Shown: positions 1 to 8,387 of the stretch, one piece after another
How the letters are laid out: the number at the start of each line of letters is the position of its first letter
Position numbering within the stretch: the stretch's first letter is position 1
DNA from: Candidatus Zhuqueibacterota bacterium
Lineage (GTDB): Bacteria; Zhuqueibacterota; Zhuqueibacteria; Thermofontimicrobiales; Sulfurfontimicrobiaceae
NCBI GenBank assembly: GCA_016927835.1
Contig: JAFGMA010000059.1
Coordinates: 1-44,700 of the forward strand
Length of the DNA stretch: 44,700 nt
Direction of reading: 5' to 3'
Notes under the pieces: model-generated
What the model was told of the DNA's origin: nothing
The model's database searches: none
The model's input: the letters and a program-made list of their open reading frames with translations, nothing else
Position numbers and translations under genes: made by a program

Positions 1-11
1 AGTGCTTAACC

Positions 12-58
12 TCATGGGATTGCTTCGCTGCACTCCGTTTCGCTCGCAATGACATGAA
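12..58. repeat. dispersed hairpin repeat
   Basis: CATGGGATTGC (13-23) pairs with GCAATGACATG (47-57) around a TTCGCT/CTCCG-rich centre. This type of GATTGCTTCGC...GCAATGACA palindrome is common as a scattered intergenic repeat in environmental genomes. It sits just downstream of the DUF6599 gene and might also act as a weak transcription stop, although no U-run follows. Confidence 0.45.
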
Positions 59-61
59 AGT

Positions 62-985
62 TCAATTTGTGCCCGTGCAAAGTATATTCAATTTCCCAAC
101 GGTTTTTTCGATAATTGACACGGTGTTTTCTTTTGTTGCCGAATTGAAAACGAGTATGACATACCTTTGAAAACATCGCCCTCCGATCCAGTTTTTTTCA
201 TCGACTTTGACAATAGGATCATCGGGCTGTCCCGACAGGTAATCCTGTCTGAAATTTTGGTAGGCAGCTCGCGCCGAATCATCAGCGGGATACTGAATCA
301 CCAGCAAAATACTGCGGTCTGGTTTTGCGCCATATTGCGCCAGCACCGCATCGGTCTGCTCATTGATATGGAGGATATTTTCGTTGGAAACAAAGTAATA
401 GGAATTTAGCCAGATATAATGATGAAAGTAGCGGATGCTTTCTCTCACCAGGGTTTCTTCCGGAAGTGCCTGCAACAGCGCCGGCAAAGCTCCATTGGCA
501 GGAATTTTCTGCTCGATATATTGCGCCAGACGGAACACCGCTGCTTTGGATTCATCGGTCTCAGGGCTGGCGAGGATCGATACATAGAACCGATCTTTCC
601 AAAATAGCAACAGACCGGCTGTATACTGCGATCCCTGACCGAAGGTTGTGTCTTCCACTTCTCTCGAATGAGAAAAAACACCATAAGCATTTTCAGCACT
701 TCCCATCTCGAAAATATCCACGATGATATCCGGTTGCCCGGTTGCCGAATACGTGCGATTGAGCATTTTTTGAAAGCCATAAGACAGATAAAGTTCGGCG
801 CCGCCATCTATGTAGTCGAACAGGTTTGAGCTATCATACACTCTATCGCTTTCTCCCGGTGTCCAGAACATTACCTGATCGGGCAGAAGCGTATCCATGT
901 CAATTTTTTGATCACACATAAAAATTGCTCCCCCTGAACAGAGGATTACCAACAACAAGCGGTTGAAATGAATTGGATTTTTCAT
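62..985 (-). CDS. DUF6599 family protein, probably exported
   Basis: About 307 residues. The stretch around residues 50-72 (LFDYIDGGAELYLSYGF) is the hallmark of the DUF6599 family, whose function is unknown. An N-terminal hydrophobic segment (roughly residues 9-24) resembles a signal peptide. The following FMCDQ could be a poor lipobox, so it may be periplasmic or a lipoprotein. I chose the ATG at 985; the GTG immediately upstream at 988 is an equally possible start, and neither has a strong ribosome binding site. It is the last gene of a minus-strand run, 35 bases after the nitroreductase, and a small hairpin repeat follows it. The family assignment is fairly sure; the biological role is not known. 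Confidence 0.8.
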   Translation of the reverse strand: MKNPIHFNRLLLVILCSGGAIFMCDQKIDMDTLLPDQVMFWTPGESDRVYDSSNLFDYIDGGAELYLSYGFQKMLNRTYSATGQPDIIVDIFEMGSAENAYGVFSHSREVEDTTFGQGSQYTAGLLLFWKDRFYVSILASPETDESKAAVFRLAQYIEQKIPANGALPALLQALPEETLVRESIRYFHHYIWLNSYYFVSNENILHINEQTDAVLAQYGAKPDRSILLVIQYPADDSARAAYQNFRQDYLSGQPDDPIVKVDEKNWIGGRCFQRYVILVFNSATKENTVSIIEKTVGKLNILCTGTN

Positions 986-1020
986 CACATTTCAGGTTTT
1001 TAACATAAAATGAGTTGCAT

Positions 1021-1536
1021 TCAATCCTGCCATTTTTCATAGCAGACGATTTCTGAAAGGTCTTTTCGCCATTTATTCCCGGGCTGATCCGCCGGATAGC
1101 CCAGCGGTGTGAAAGCGACAACATCCACATTTTCCGGCAAGCCGAGAACTTCTCGGGCAGCCTCCGGTTTGAACGCGGCGATCCAGCAGGTTCCCAGCCC
1201 CAATTCCGCCGCTGCGAGAATCAGATGGTCCATGGCGATGGTGGTATCGACAAAGGCATAGTTGATGCCATCGCCGCGCGTCCAGGCTTTTTCGGATATT
1301 GCACAGGCGCAGATGACAATTGGCGCCGTGTAAAACCATTTGGCACTGTAAATTTGTTTCAATTTCGATTCGCGTCCCTTTGTTTCGATGACAATGAATC
1401 GGAATGGCTGGCGATTGGCTGCGGTCGGTGCAAGCCGTGCAGCGTCGAGTACTTTCGCCAATTTTTCCTTTTCTACCTGCCTCGATTCGTACGCCCGTAC
1501 GCTATACCTGGCTTGAATCAGTTTTGTAAATTCCAT
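1021..1536 (-). CDS. nitroreductase family protein (FMN-dependent oxidoreductase)
   Basis: 171 residues, at the short end for the nitroreductase fold. The N-terminus (TKLIQARYSVRAY, residues 5-16) with Arg and Ser in the FMN-phosphate position, the PTAANRQP segment (37-44) and the LGLGTCWIAAF segment (112-122) are typical of this superfamily. These enzymes use NAD(P)H and FMN to reduce nitro compounds, quinones or other acceptors, as cytoplasmic homodimers. The ATG start is supported by an AAGGAGAG ribosome binding site 5 bases away. The substrate cannot be predicted. A second nitroreductase-fold protein (SagB type) lies at 5963. Confidence 0.88.
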   Translation of the reverse strand: MEFTKLIQARYSVRAYESRQVEKEKLAKVLDAARLAPTAANRQPFRFIVIETKGRESKLKQIYSAKWFYTAPIVICACAISEKAWTRGDGINYAFVDTTIAMDHLILAAAELGLGTCWIAAFKPEAAREVLGLPENVDVVAFTPLGYPADQPGNKWRKDLSEIVCYEKWQD

Positions 1537-1776
1537 ATTGCTCTCCTTGCGTTTTGATCATGTTTTTGTTGAGTTTCCCCCCCATATTAGAACAGCGCTT
1601 GATGAGCCTGGATCTGCGTTTCGCATTATAGACTTATCTGCTGTTATGTCTTTGAAAGCGTTGCTCAACAATCGGCGACACAGCAGATATTGGTTCGCAG
1701 ATTGCTTGCTGAATAGTTCTTTTAAATAAAAAAAGAATCGCCGGCGGGCTTTTGCGCGAATTGTTTTTGACTCCCG

Positions 1777-2733
1777 CTAGTTGCATTCCGCTTCCAGTGG
1801 TCCGGCGAGCTCTTTCAAAAAGAATAATTTTCCCGCCTGGGTCGGCATGAAGCTACTCGGCACCCAAATATCCGGGCTATAGCGCAACGTAACCCACAAC
1901 GATAGTCCTTGCCACATCATCCCTCTGCCCAGCGCGCCATCGCAACCGCCGATAATTTTATCAGCTTTGAGAAATAATCCCGGACCAATCGTATTGGCGA
2001 AAGCCGGCACCAGCGTGGTGCGACTTTTAAAACTGGTGATGGCATTCTGTTCAATGGTCAAGGGATGCAGCTTTGCCCCGATTCGGTGGGTCGGTTTTCG
2101 CCATTCGGCTTCGGAATTGAATTCAGCGGCAAAATGCGGTTCCCAGAAAGCGATGTGAAATGCACGCCCGATGCCGAAAACTACCACCAGCTTTGCACCT
2201 TTGGAACGCAGCTTTTCGATTTTTGCACCGAATCCGGGTAGTTCGTTTTTCAGCGCATAGTGCCGTTGTGATTCAGGCGCAGTCAATTCTCCCAAAGGTC
2301 CGTAAAATGCCTGCTCCATTGCATTTTGAAACGCGCCGGGATTGGTTGACGGCAGCGTATTGCCCTCAACATCGCTCCATTCATCCATATTGAATCCGTG
2401 CATGTGTTGGCATTTCACACCCCATTGTTTCAAAAAATAGACTGCCCAGCGATACATCCCCATAGGACCCACCGGCAGGATAAAGATGATCTCTTTTCCC
2501 GAGTCCCTGGCGAGTTTTATTTCGAGGGCGATTTCATGTCCCATCATCATATCAAAATCAGCTAACGAATCACAGGGAATCGATTCGAATTGCGGATGCC
2601 ACCACGGCTGTCGTTCGGTAACTGCTTCAGGTGCATTCTCACAGCATGCATCCATTTTTGCCAGGTCCCAGCCTTTGGGGTAAAAATTTTCCAGCATCGA
2701 GCCTTTGATGGTGCTGATTAAATTCATATCCAT
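1777..2733 (-). CDS. NagB-like sugar-phosphate isomerase/deaminase family protein
   Basis: 318 residues, longer than canonical glucosamine-6-phosphate deaminase (about 266). Two NagB signatures are visible: FNMDEW at 114-119, equivalent to the FNMDEY motif holding catalytic Asp72 of E. coli NagB, and [13 protein letters not shown] at 187-199, equivalent to GIGxDGHIAFNEP. The His (193) and Glu (198) of the second motif are present, but the catalytic Asp141 equivalent is Ala191 and the next Gly is Phe. The protein is therefore a divergent member and may use a different substrate. ATG at 2733 follows AAAGGAAC. It lies downstream of the Gfo/Idh and PfkB genes on the same strand, which fits intracellular sugar-phosphate catabolism. 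Confidence 0.78.
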   Translation of the reverse strand: MDMNLISTIKGSMLENFYPKGWDLAKMDACCENAPEAVTERQPWWHPQFESIPCDSLADFDMMMGHEIALEIKLARDSGKEIIFILPVGPMGMYRWAVYFLKQWGVKCQHMHGFNMDEWSDVEGNTLPSTNPGAFQNAMEQAFYGPLGELTAPESQRHYALKNELPGFGAKIEKLRSKGAKLVVVFGIGRAFHIAFWEPHFAAEFNSEAEWRKPTHRIGAKLHPLTIEQNAITSFKSRTTLVPAFANTIGPGLFLKADKIIGGCDGALGRGMMWQGLSLWVTLRYSPDIWVPSSFMPTQAGKLFFLKELAGPLEAECN

Positions 2734-3020
2734 TGCCTGTTCCTTTCATTATTATTGAGGAAATGATACGCATTCTGAGAACATAACCGGACTTTTTCAT
2801 CGCAACCAGTCGCAACCTCAATGAATTGTAATCTTTAATATACGAATCATTTGTTTAAAATCCAGTATTTTTTCGCCAATAAAATATCTCCGATATTCTC
2901 GAACTCGAAGTAATCCACTGCGGCAGGTATGACTGTCAGAATATCAAATCGGTTTGCAGTCGCGTCGATGACATGCTGATAATTTCGACAGGTTTGTTCG
3001 ACGCTACGCGTGTGGGAATT

Positions 3021-4064
3021 TTAGAGCGGCATTGCCTTTCCGCACCTCGCCGATTCATAGCCTGCGAGGACGAGCTTCAAATTCCGCATCCCGGCTTCGC
3101 CTGTAATCCATGGCGTCCTGTCCTTTTCGATGCATTCGGAGAAATGCTCTATTTCTGCCTGATAAATATTGACCAGCTCCGGTTTGAGTAACACTCCCCC
3201 TGATGCATCGATTCCAGTCTGAAGCGCATCATAATCCTCGACAATGCTTTCGGGTCGGGCGATCGCTTCACCATCGGATGCCTGCCCGATAGTACCACTT
3301 GCCATGATACTTCCGCGGGTTCCGTAGATTTCCAGCCGATTCTCTGACGATTCGCACGGAATATTGAAATAGCTATCCACGACGCCATGCGCCCCATTTT
3401 CAAATTCAAGGAGAGCAATCGCAGAATCTTCAGACTCGTACGCATGAACCGCATTCGCGACAAAACAATTGATTTTCGAGGCTTTGCCAACGAACATCTC
3501 AAGCAGATCGATGCAATGCGTTCCCATATCTATCAACGAACCGCCGCCGCCGAGTTCCAGCTTCTGACGCCACGCTCCCGCTATGGGCGGATACCAGCAC
3601 GATAGTTGTGCCCGTGCCAGCACGATTTTCCCTAATTTGCCATCATCAACCATCCGCTTGATGACTTGGCGGATTGCATGGAATCGCATCATGTATCCGA
3701 GCATCAGTTTCACGCGATTTTTCCGGCAGGCGTCGATCATTTCCTCGCATTCGATCAGCGTCATTGCCATTGGTTTTTCGCAGAGGACGTGTTTGCCTGC
3801 TATCGCTGCCATACAGGTTTGTTCCTTATGCAGATAGGTTGCGGTTGCTATGTAGACCGCGTCAATATCCGGATCACTCAGCAAATCTTTTTCACGGAAA
3901 TAGCGCTTCACGCCGCCGTATTTTTGTGCAACTTCTGCTGCCTTTTTGCGATCGATATCCATCACCGCAACCAGGCTGGCGTTTTTAGCCGACAGGATTC
4001 CTTCGGGAATGGTTCTGCGATCGGCAATGCCACCCGCTCCGATGACACCCCACTTTACAGTCAC
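3021..4064 (-). CDS. Gfo/Idh/MocA family NAD(P)-dependent sugar dehydrogenase
   Basis: 347 residues, the usual length. The N-terminal Rossmann domain begins with VIGAGGIA (7-14). The family motif CEKPMAMT (95-102) carries the catalytic Lys97, and GSLIDMGTHCIDLL in the C-terminal domain carries the expected Asp and His. Members oxidise or epimerise sugars, inositols and related polyols with NAD(P) in the cytoplasm. The start is GTG at 4064, supported by AAAGGAG 7 bases upstream; no ATG fits as well. It lies between the PfkB kinase and the NagB-like gene, all on the minus strand, with a MITE-like repeat just upstream. The substrate is unknown. Confidence 0.9.
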   Translation of the reverse strand: MTVKWGVIGAGGIADRRTIPEGILSAKNASLVAVMDIDRKKAAEVAQKYGGVKRYFREKDLLSDPDIDAVYIATATYLHKEQTCMAAIAGKHVLCEKPMAMTLIECEEMIDACRKNRVKLMLGYMMRFHAIRQVIKRMVDDGKLGKIVLARAQLSCWYPPIAGAWRQKLELGGGGSLIDMGTHCIDLLEMFVGKASKINCFVANAVHAYESEDSAIALLEFENGAHGVVDSYFNIPCESSENRLEIYGTRGSIMASGTIGQASDGEAIARPESIVEDYDALQTGIDASGGVLLKPELVNIYQAEIEHFSECIEKDRTPWITGEAGMRNLKLVLAGYESARCGKAMPL

Positions 4065-4096
4065 GCGTTACTCCTTTGGTTTGGGACAGTGGAGAT

Positions 4097-4242
4097 CTGT
4101 AAAATAGCCATTTTTCGTAATTCTTCATGATTCGACTCCGCTCACCATGAATTTCTAAGTTTAATAATTATCAATAGAATAAGCGAAGCTTCATCCTGAG
4201 CGGAGTCGAAGGATGATGTAGCTATAAACTCTTTTTTTACAG
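4097..4242. repeat. MITE-like element, copy 1 (~146 bp)
   Basis: The ends are short inverted repeats, CTGTAAAA (4097-4104) and TTTTACAG (4235-4242). Inside is a long imperfect inverted repeat: TTCGACTCCGCTCA (4131-4144) pairs perfectly with TGAGCGGAGTCGAA (4197-4210), and the pairing extends to 27 bp per arm with four mismatches. The same architecture recurs at 12257-12398. It has no coding capacity. It lies in the gap between the Gfo/Idh gene and the upstream PfkB gene. Confidence 0.7.
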
Positions 4243-4274
4243 AATCCTGTTAGTTCAGGTGATACTATTGAAGC

Positions 4275-5495
4275 TCATCGTTGATCATCCGGACCATTCC
4301 AAAGCTGCTCCGCCTCATTCCAGCGCCATCCGGCACCGGAAACCAGGGCATCATTGAGTTGTAAGCCGGCGCTTTCGATCAACTGCGTGGTTTCGTCCCA
4401 TGATTTTATACCGCTCAGCGCGTCAAGCTCGTGCAAATTTTGATACCCCAGGCAGTTACCATATTTCAGACAGCGTTCGGGTGATTTTCCGCGAATGAGC
4501 GCCGACAAAAAGCCGGCAACCGCAGAATCGCCGGAACCGGTGGCGCTTGCGATATTGTCAACATGGAACGCCGGACACCATAGCTCGCGATTCACCCACC
4601 GTTCGGGTGACTCACCCAGCATCTGCTTGATCTTCCAAATGCTTTCACGGTCACCGCTCCGAAAATAAATTCCCCGTTGAGCGGTTTTCAAACCCACCAT
4701 TCTGGCACCCAGCTCGAGACATCGGCGGGCGAGTATTGAGTAGATGCTACACGGTATGATCTCAATCAAATCGGAATGTTGATTTTCCAAACGCAACCGG
4801 AGGTAATTTTCAACTTCCAGCATAAAATAGGCTTCTTCAATACTGGGCAGAAAAATATCGACATACGGTAACACATTTTTCAAAATATCGCGCCAGGCAA
4901 TTTTAGCGGACGGGCTGCCGAGGTCGGGCAGGGACATGTCCAGCGAGGTGACCGCCCCGGCTTGTTTCGCCTGCTGGAAAATCGCCTGCAATTGTTCGCC
5001 ACCGTTGCTGTATAGTGTTTTCATCAGCGGCGGATAACCCAGGTGGAAAATTTTCGATTGACGCACGATATTCAAATCGATATCCGTACTGCTGAAGGCA
5101 TCGTTTGTGCCCGGATTATGCAGAAAAATACGATCGATGCCGGGAGGCGCGATCCCGATTGTATATGAACTGGCGTCACCCGGGGCGGTTATAATCCCGC
5201 TGGCATTTCCGACGCGCTTCAGCCGATTGACGATGAGTTGCCCAAAATCATCATCGCTGACACGCGACATAAAGGCAACTTCCATCCCCAATTTTTGAAG
5301 CCCGATCCCAGTATTCGAAACGGGTCCCCCGGTACTGACCGCCGCCGGGCCTACATTCACCAGCGAGCCCGGGCGCAATAGTTCACCAACAGTGGCTGCT
5401 GCGGTGTGCTGAATTCTGGGTATAATATCCAGACACAAGTGCCCTGCAACAACCACATCGTAGATTTGAAGCGTCGGTTCTGATTTTTCAGGCAT
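4275..5495 (-). CDS. PfkB-family carbohydrate kinase
   Basis: About 406 residues, longer than ribokinase-type enzymes (about 300). The N-terminal substrate region GGPVSNTGIGLQKLG (near residues 56-70) and the C-terminal PfkB signature ATGSGDSAVAGF (near 318-329), with the catalytic-base Asp and anion-hole glycines, are both present. A C-terminal tail of about 60 residues ends the protein. The expected role is ATP-dependent phosphorylation of a sugar or nucleoside in the cytoplasm. I chose the ATG at 5495, which has AAGGG 8 bases upstream, over the GTG at 5504. A promoter-like site (5547-5575) lies upstream. It probably feeds the dehydrogenase and NagB-like isomerase encoded downstream; the sugar is unknown. 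Confidence 0.85.
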   Translation of the reverse strand: MPEKSEPTLQIYDVVVAGHLCLDIIPRIQHTAAATVGELLRPGSLVNVGPAAVSTGGPVSNTGIGLQKLGMEVAFMSRVSDDDFGQLIVNRLKRVGNASGIITAPGDASSYTIGIAPPGIDRIFLHNPGTNDAFSSTDIDLNIVRQSKIFHLGYPPLMKTLYSNGGEQLQAIFQQAKQAGAVTSLDMSLPDLGSPSAKIAWRDILKNVLPYVDIFLPSIEEAYFMLEVENYLRLRLENQHSDLIEIIPCSIYSILARRCLELGARMVGLKTAQRGIYFRSGDRESIWKIKQMLGESPERWVNRELWCPAFHVDNIASATGSGDSAVAGFLSALIRGKSPERCLKYGNCLGYQNLHELDALSGIKSWDETTQLIESAGLQLNDALVSGAGWRWNEAEQLWNGPDDQR

Positions 5496-5546
5496 CTGCA
5501 ACACCCTTTTAGATGTTAATCTCTGTCATCACCATTTTCGAGCTAT

Positions 5547-5575
5547 AAAATAATCGTTTCAATTACATTATGCAA
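5547..5575 (-). promoter_or_regulatory. sigma70-like promoter for the PfkB gene
   Basis: On the minus strand TTGCAT (5575-5570) is followed after 17 bases by TATTTT (5552-5547), about 50 bases before the chosen kinase start. The -10 is imperfect. Confidence 0.4.
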
Positions 5576-5877
5576 GTAAAATTATTTTATATCGGCGTCG
5601 CATAAAGAGCGACTAACCTGAGTTCAGGTTGTTTTGCATTTTTATGCCGGGAGCTTGTTATTCTGCAAGAGTCTTTTTGCGGTTACGTAACATGTTAAAA
5701 ATTAGCATCCTATTCCGAAATATAGAAGATTTCTCCTGAATGGCGCGGGTGTTACATTTTAATTCATAATGCGCATAAAATATGTACCGAATCATTTAAT
5801 CGCAATGCTCTTGACCATGAACCTTCAAATCAGGAGCAGCGGCTCGTAACTAATTTACCCGTTATGAATGAACACAC

Positions 5878-5906
5878 TTGACATTTAATTGAATTTTAGT
5901 TATATT
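5878..5906 (+). promoter_or_regulatory. strong sigma70-type promoter of the SagB-aminopeptidase-MmcQ-GH172 operon
   Basis: A perfect -35 hexamer TTGACA (5878-5883), a 17-base spacer and a near-perfect -10 TATATT (5901-5906) lie about 57 bases before the first start codon. This is the best match to the standard promoter found in the window. Confidence 0.7.
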
Positions 5907-5962
5907 GATCTTCTTCAAAAAGAGCGCAATGGTGGAATTGAATTCAATCCTTACGAGGTGCT

Positions 5963-6721
5963 ATGCACGTACCGCTTCAATTCATCGAACACATCGGTGA
6001 GTTTTTTCAGGAATACACCAGGTACAAATATTTCACCCGGCGAAGTGCAATGGTTTCCGGCGTTCCCGCGCCATCGGTTCAAAAAGATCCTCCTGCAAAT
6101 GCCCGCCTGATTGATTTACCGCGTTTTGACTATGAAGCAAACGATCTGCGCACTCCCCTTCCCCGCATTATTGAAAGCCGAGCGTCGCGACGCGACTATT
6201 CGAACGGCGTTTTCAGTCAGCACGAGCTATCGTTTTTATTGTGGGCAACTCAAGGCGTCAAAAAATCGACAGCGGGCTATACGCTGCGCACGGTTCCCTC
6301 TGCAGGGGCGCGCCATCCGCTTGAAACATACCTGGCGATCAATCGCGTCGAAAATCTCCTGCCAGGGCTTTTTCATTACCTCCCGATCTCCCACAAAATT
6401 TACCAAATCAAAGAGGATTCATCCTTTTCACATAAATTGGCGCTTGCCTGTCTCGAACAGGAAATATTTCGCACCTGCGCAGTTGCGTTTATCTGGACGG
6501 CTGTCATCGAACGCAGTCGCTGGAAATACCAGCAACGTGCATTCAGGTACATCTATCTCGATGCGGGTCATGTTTGCCAGAATCTCTATCTGGCTTGCGA
6601 AACGCTGGGGGCGGGCTGTTGTGCTGTGGCAGCATTCGATGATGATGCGGTCAATCAACTGCTTGATCTCGATGTAAATGAAGCATTTGTGATTTATCTG
6701 GCAACCGTTGGCAAATTGTAA
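5963..6721 (+). CDS. SagB/ThcOx-type FMN-dependent oxidoreductase
   Basis: 252 residues with a nitroreductase fold of the SagB type. SRASRRDYSNGVFS (near 74-87), the ELSFLLWATQGV stretch, the TVPSAGARHPLETY motif and LGAGCCAVAAFDDD near the C-terminus are the recognisable SagB/ThcOx features. Family members oxidise azolines to azoles in RiPP biosynthesis, but many stand alone with unknown electron acceptors. No YcaO cyclodehydratase or precursor peptide is nearby, so an azole role is unsupported. The ATG at 5963 has a GAGGTG ribosome binding site. It is first in a tightly packed plus-strand operon with the aminopeptidase-like gene. Confidence 0.85.
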   Translation: MHVPLQFIEHIGEFFQEYTRYKYFTRRSAMVSGVPAPSVQKDPPANARLIDLPRFDYEANDLRTPLPRIIESRASRRDYSNGVFSQHELSFLLWATQGVKKSTAGYTLRTVPSAGARHPLETYLAINRVENLLPGLFHYLPISHKIYQIKEDSSFSHKLALACLEQEIFRTCAVAFIWTAVIERSRWKYQQRAFRYIYLDAGHVCQNLYLACETLGAGCCAVAAFDDDAVNQLLDLDVNEAFVIYLATVGKL

Positions 6722-6790
6722 AAGATGTGCATTTCATTGAATCCGCTTCAAAGCAAACGAACGTTAAGCGGATCATTAGCGGAGGTTTTC

Positions 6791-7942
6791 ATGACCAATC
6801 AGCTTTCCCTTAAGGAATTGGGCGATTTAATATCCTCGGTTTTTTCGCCAAACCAAAATGACAAAGCACTCGGTATATTGATCGACATGCCCGACGTTCG
6901 TCATCCGGATCATGCTCATTGGCGTGCTCGCCGCGAACTTGCGCACAAATGGACAATCGATTTGCGGCAGTTGAAAGCGCGCTTGAATCTCGAGCGAGTG
7001 GATGCGATCTATTACCAGAATGTGGGAAACAATAACGCCGATTTGCCGCAGACAGCCTATTTTTTTGTGCATTCAGCGCCGCAATCGATGCAGTCACTCT
7101 TCACCGAAGGCATTCCACTTCCGTTTGTCAATATCTTTCAGGAATTTGATATGTTTCTCGCTCCCACGGAATTCTCTGCCACAGCGCCGATGAAGCTAAA
7201 TGCAGCTAGCCATAACTTCAGGGCAGCGACGATGCCGGGATTTTCCGAAGCGATGATCCCTGCATTGCGATTGGATTACGCTGAAATCAATCGACGGGTG
7301 AGCCTGCTTAAAAGTTTGCTCGATCGCGCAGACGCGGTCGAAATTCAATTCCGAACAGACAACGATCAGTCCTTCAAGGTTCAGTTTGATTTGAGATTTC
7401 GTACCGCTCATGCAAGCGGCGGTCGATTTCCCGAACCAGGTTCGGCGGGCAATCTTCCGAGCGGTGAATGTTATATTGTTCCTTATGAGGGAGAAAAATC
7501 GGCAACGAGTGAGTCCCGTGGCATTCTGCCGGTACAATTCGGGGATGAGATCGTGCTTTATAAAATTGAGCAGAACAAAGCCGTGGAAATCCTCAGCCAG
7601 GGAGCGCATTCAGGTGTGGAGGCGGAAAAAATACACGATGAACCGGCGTATGCAAATATTGCGGAAATCGGATTCGGCGTGTTGAAAGACTTTGGAATCA
7701 AACCAATAAATGAATTGTTGCTGGATGAAAAATTGGGTCTGCACATCGCTTTCGGAAGAAGCGATCATTTTGGAGGCGCAGTCGGGGCAAAAAACTTTTC
7801 AGCGCCAGAGAAGGTCGTTCATATTGATCGGATTTTCATCCCCGATACTCAACCGAGTATACGTGTGGAGTGGGTGAAATTAATGTATCAGAATCAGCAT
7901 GAAACACTGCTGATGCAAGATGGTGAATATACGATCTTTTAA
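6791..7942 (+). CDS. M29 (aminopeptidase T-like) family protein
   Basis: About 383 residues. The C-terminal half contains GRFPEPGSAGNLPSGE, a VPYEGE segment, GILPVQFGDEIVLYKIE, and a closing AFGRSDHFGG with HIDRIF. These resemble the metal-binding region of clostridial/thermophilic leucyl aminopeptidases (family M29), which remove N-terminal residues from peptides in the cytoplasm. The preferred start is the ATG at 6791 because GCGGAGG lies just upstream; an in-frame ATG at 6725 would add 22 atypical residues. The gene begins 69 bases after the SagB-type gene and precedes an MmcQ-like gene. The assignment rests on the C-terminal motifs; the N-terminal half is less clear. Confidence 0.68.
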   Translation: MTNQLSLKELGDLISSVFSPNQNDKALGILIDMPDVRHPDHAHWRARRELAHKWTIDLRQLKARLNLERVDAIYYQNVGNNNADLPQTAYFFVHSAPQSMQSLFTEGIPLPFVNIFQEFDMFLAPTEFSATAPMKLNAASHNFRAATMPGFSEAMIPALRLDYAEINRRVSLLKSLLDRADAVEIQFRTDNDQSFKVQFDLRFRTAHASGGRFPEPGSAGNLPSGECYIVPYEGEKSATSESRGILPVQFGDEIVLYKIEQNKAVEILSQGAHSGVEAEKIHDEPAYANIAEIGFGVLKDFGIKPINELLLDEKLGLHIAFGRSDHFGGAVGAKNFSAPEKVVHIDRIFIPDTQPSIRVEWVKLMYQNQHETLLMQDGEYTIF

Positions 7943-8018
7943 CTCGCAGATGATGGATGCGCCAGTCGGTAGTCTGGTGCGAATGATACGTTCCGATTGT
8001 ATAATCCAGGAGAGCTAT

Positions 8019-8387
8019 ATGACTGCAAGCGATGAATCGCGATTTTTCCCGCTGCTCCAGGAGTATTGCCTTTCGCTTCCGAATACCAGGCAGGAAACGC
8101 ATCGCAATAAAATTGCGCTCAAGGTTGGCAAACGAATTTTTATGATGAAAGATGCGGATGTTCCGCTTGCGATTACGGTCAAATCGTCGCAGGAGAAAAA
8201 TGCAATATTACTGGAACACCCCCATATCTGTCAGGCAAGCTATATGGGAAGATTCGGCTGGATTTCTATCACAGTGCCCAATCATGATAGTCTGAACCTG
8301 GCAAAAGAATTGATTTTGGAAAGCTACCTGATTGTTTCGAAGCTAAAGCCAAAGCATAACGGAGGATATGATGCAACAAAATTTTGA
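8019..8387 (+). CDS. MmcQ/YjbR family protein
   Basis: About 122 residues when started at the ATG at 8019, which has CCAGGAGAG just upstream; a longer in-frame start at 7920 overlaps the previous gene. The pattern is that of MmcQ/YjbR: CLSLPNTRQETHRNK near the start, KVGKRIFMM in the first strand pair, AITVKSS, then the GRFGWISITV core and a C-terminal helix ending LIVSKLKPK. The family has a CyaY-like alpha/beta fold and is often called DNA-binding, though its biochemical role is poorly known. It overlaps the start of the GH172 gene, so the two are probably translationally coupled. Confidence 0.75.
   Translation: MTASDESRFFPLLQEYCLSLPNTRQETHRNKIALKVGKRIFMMKDADVPLAITVKSSQEKNAILLEHPHICQASYMGRFGWISITVPNHDSLNLAKELILESYLIVSKLKPKHNGGYDATKF

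Larger units (their letters stand above)
5505..5962. other. divergent intergenic region
   Basis: 458 bases between the minus-strand kinase and the plus-strand SagB-type gene. It holds outward-facing promoter-like sites at both ends and a small palindrome (AACCTGA / TCAGGTT near 5621-5636). No supported open reading frame is present. Confidence 0.5.

Noticed and set aside
5963..6721. RiPP azole biosynthesis cluster
   Set aside because: Only the SagB-type gene is present; no YcaO, precursor peptide or transporter is adjacent.
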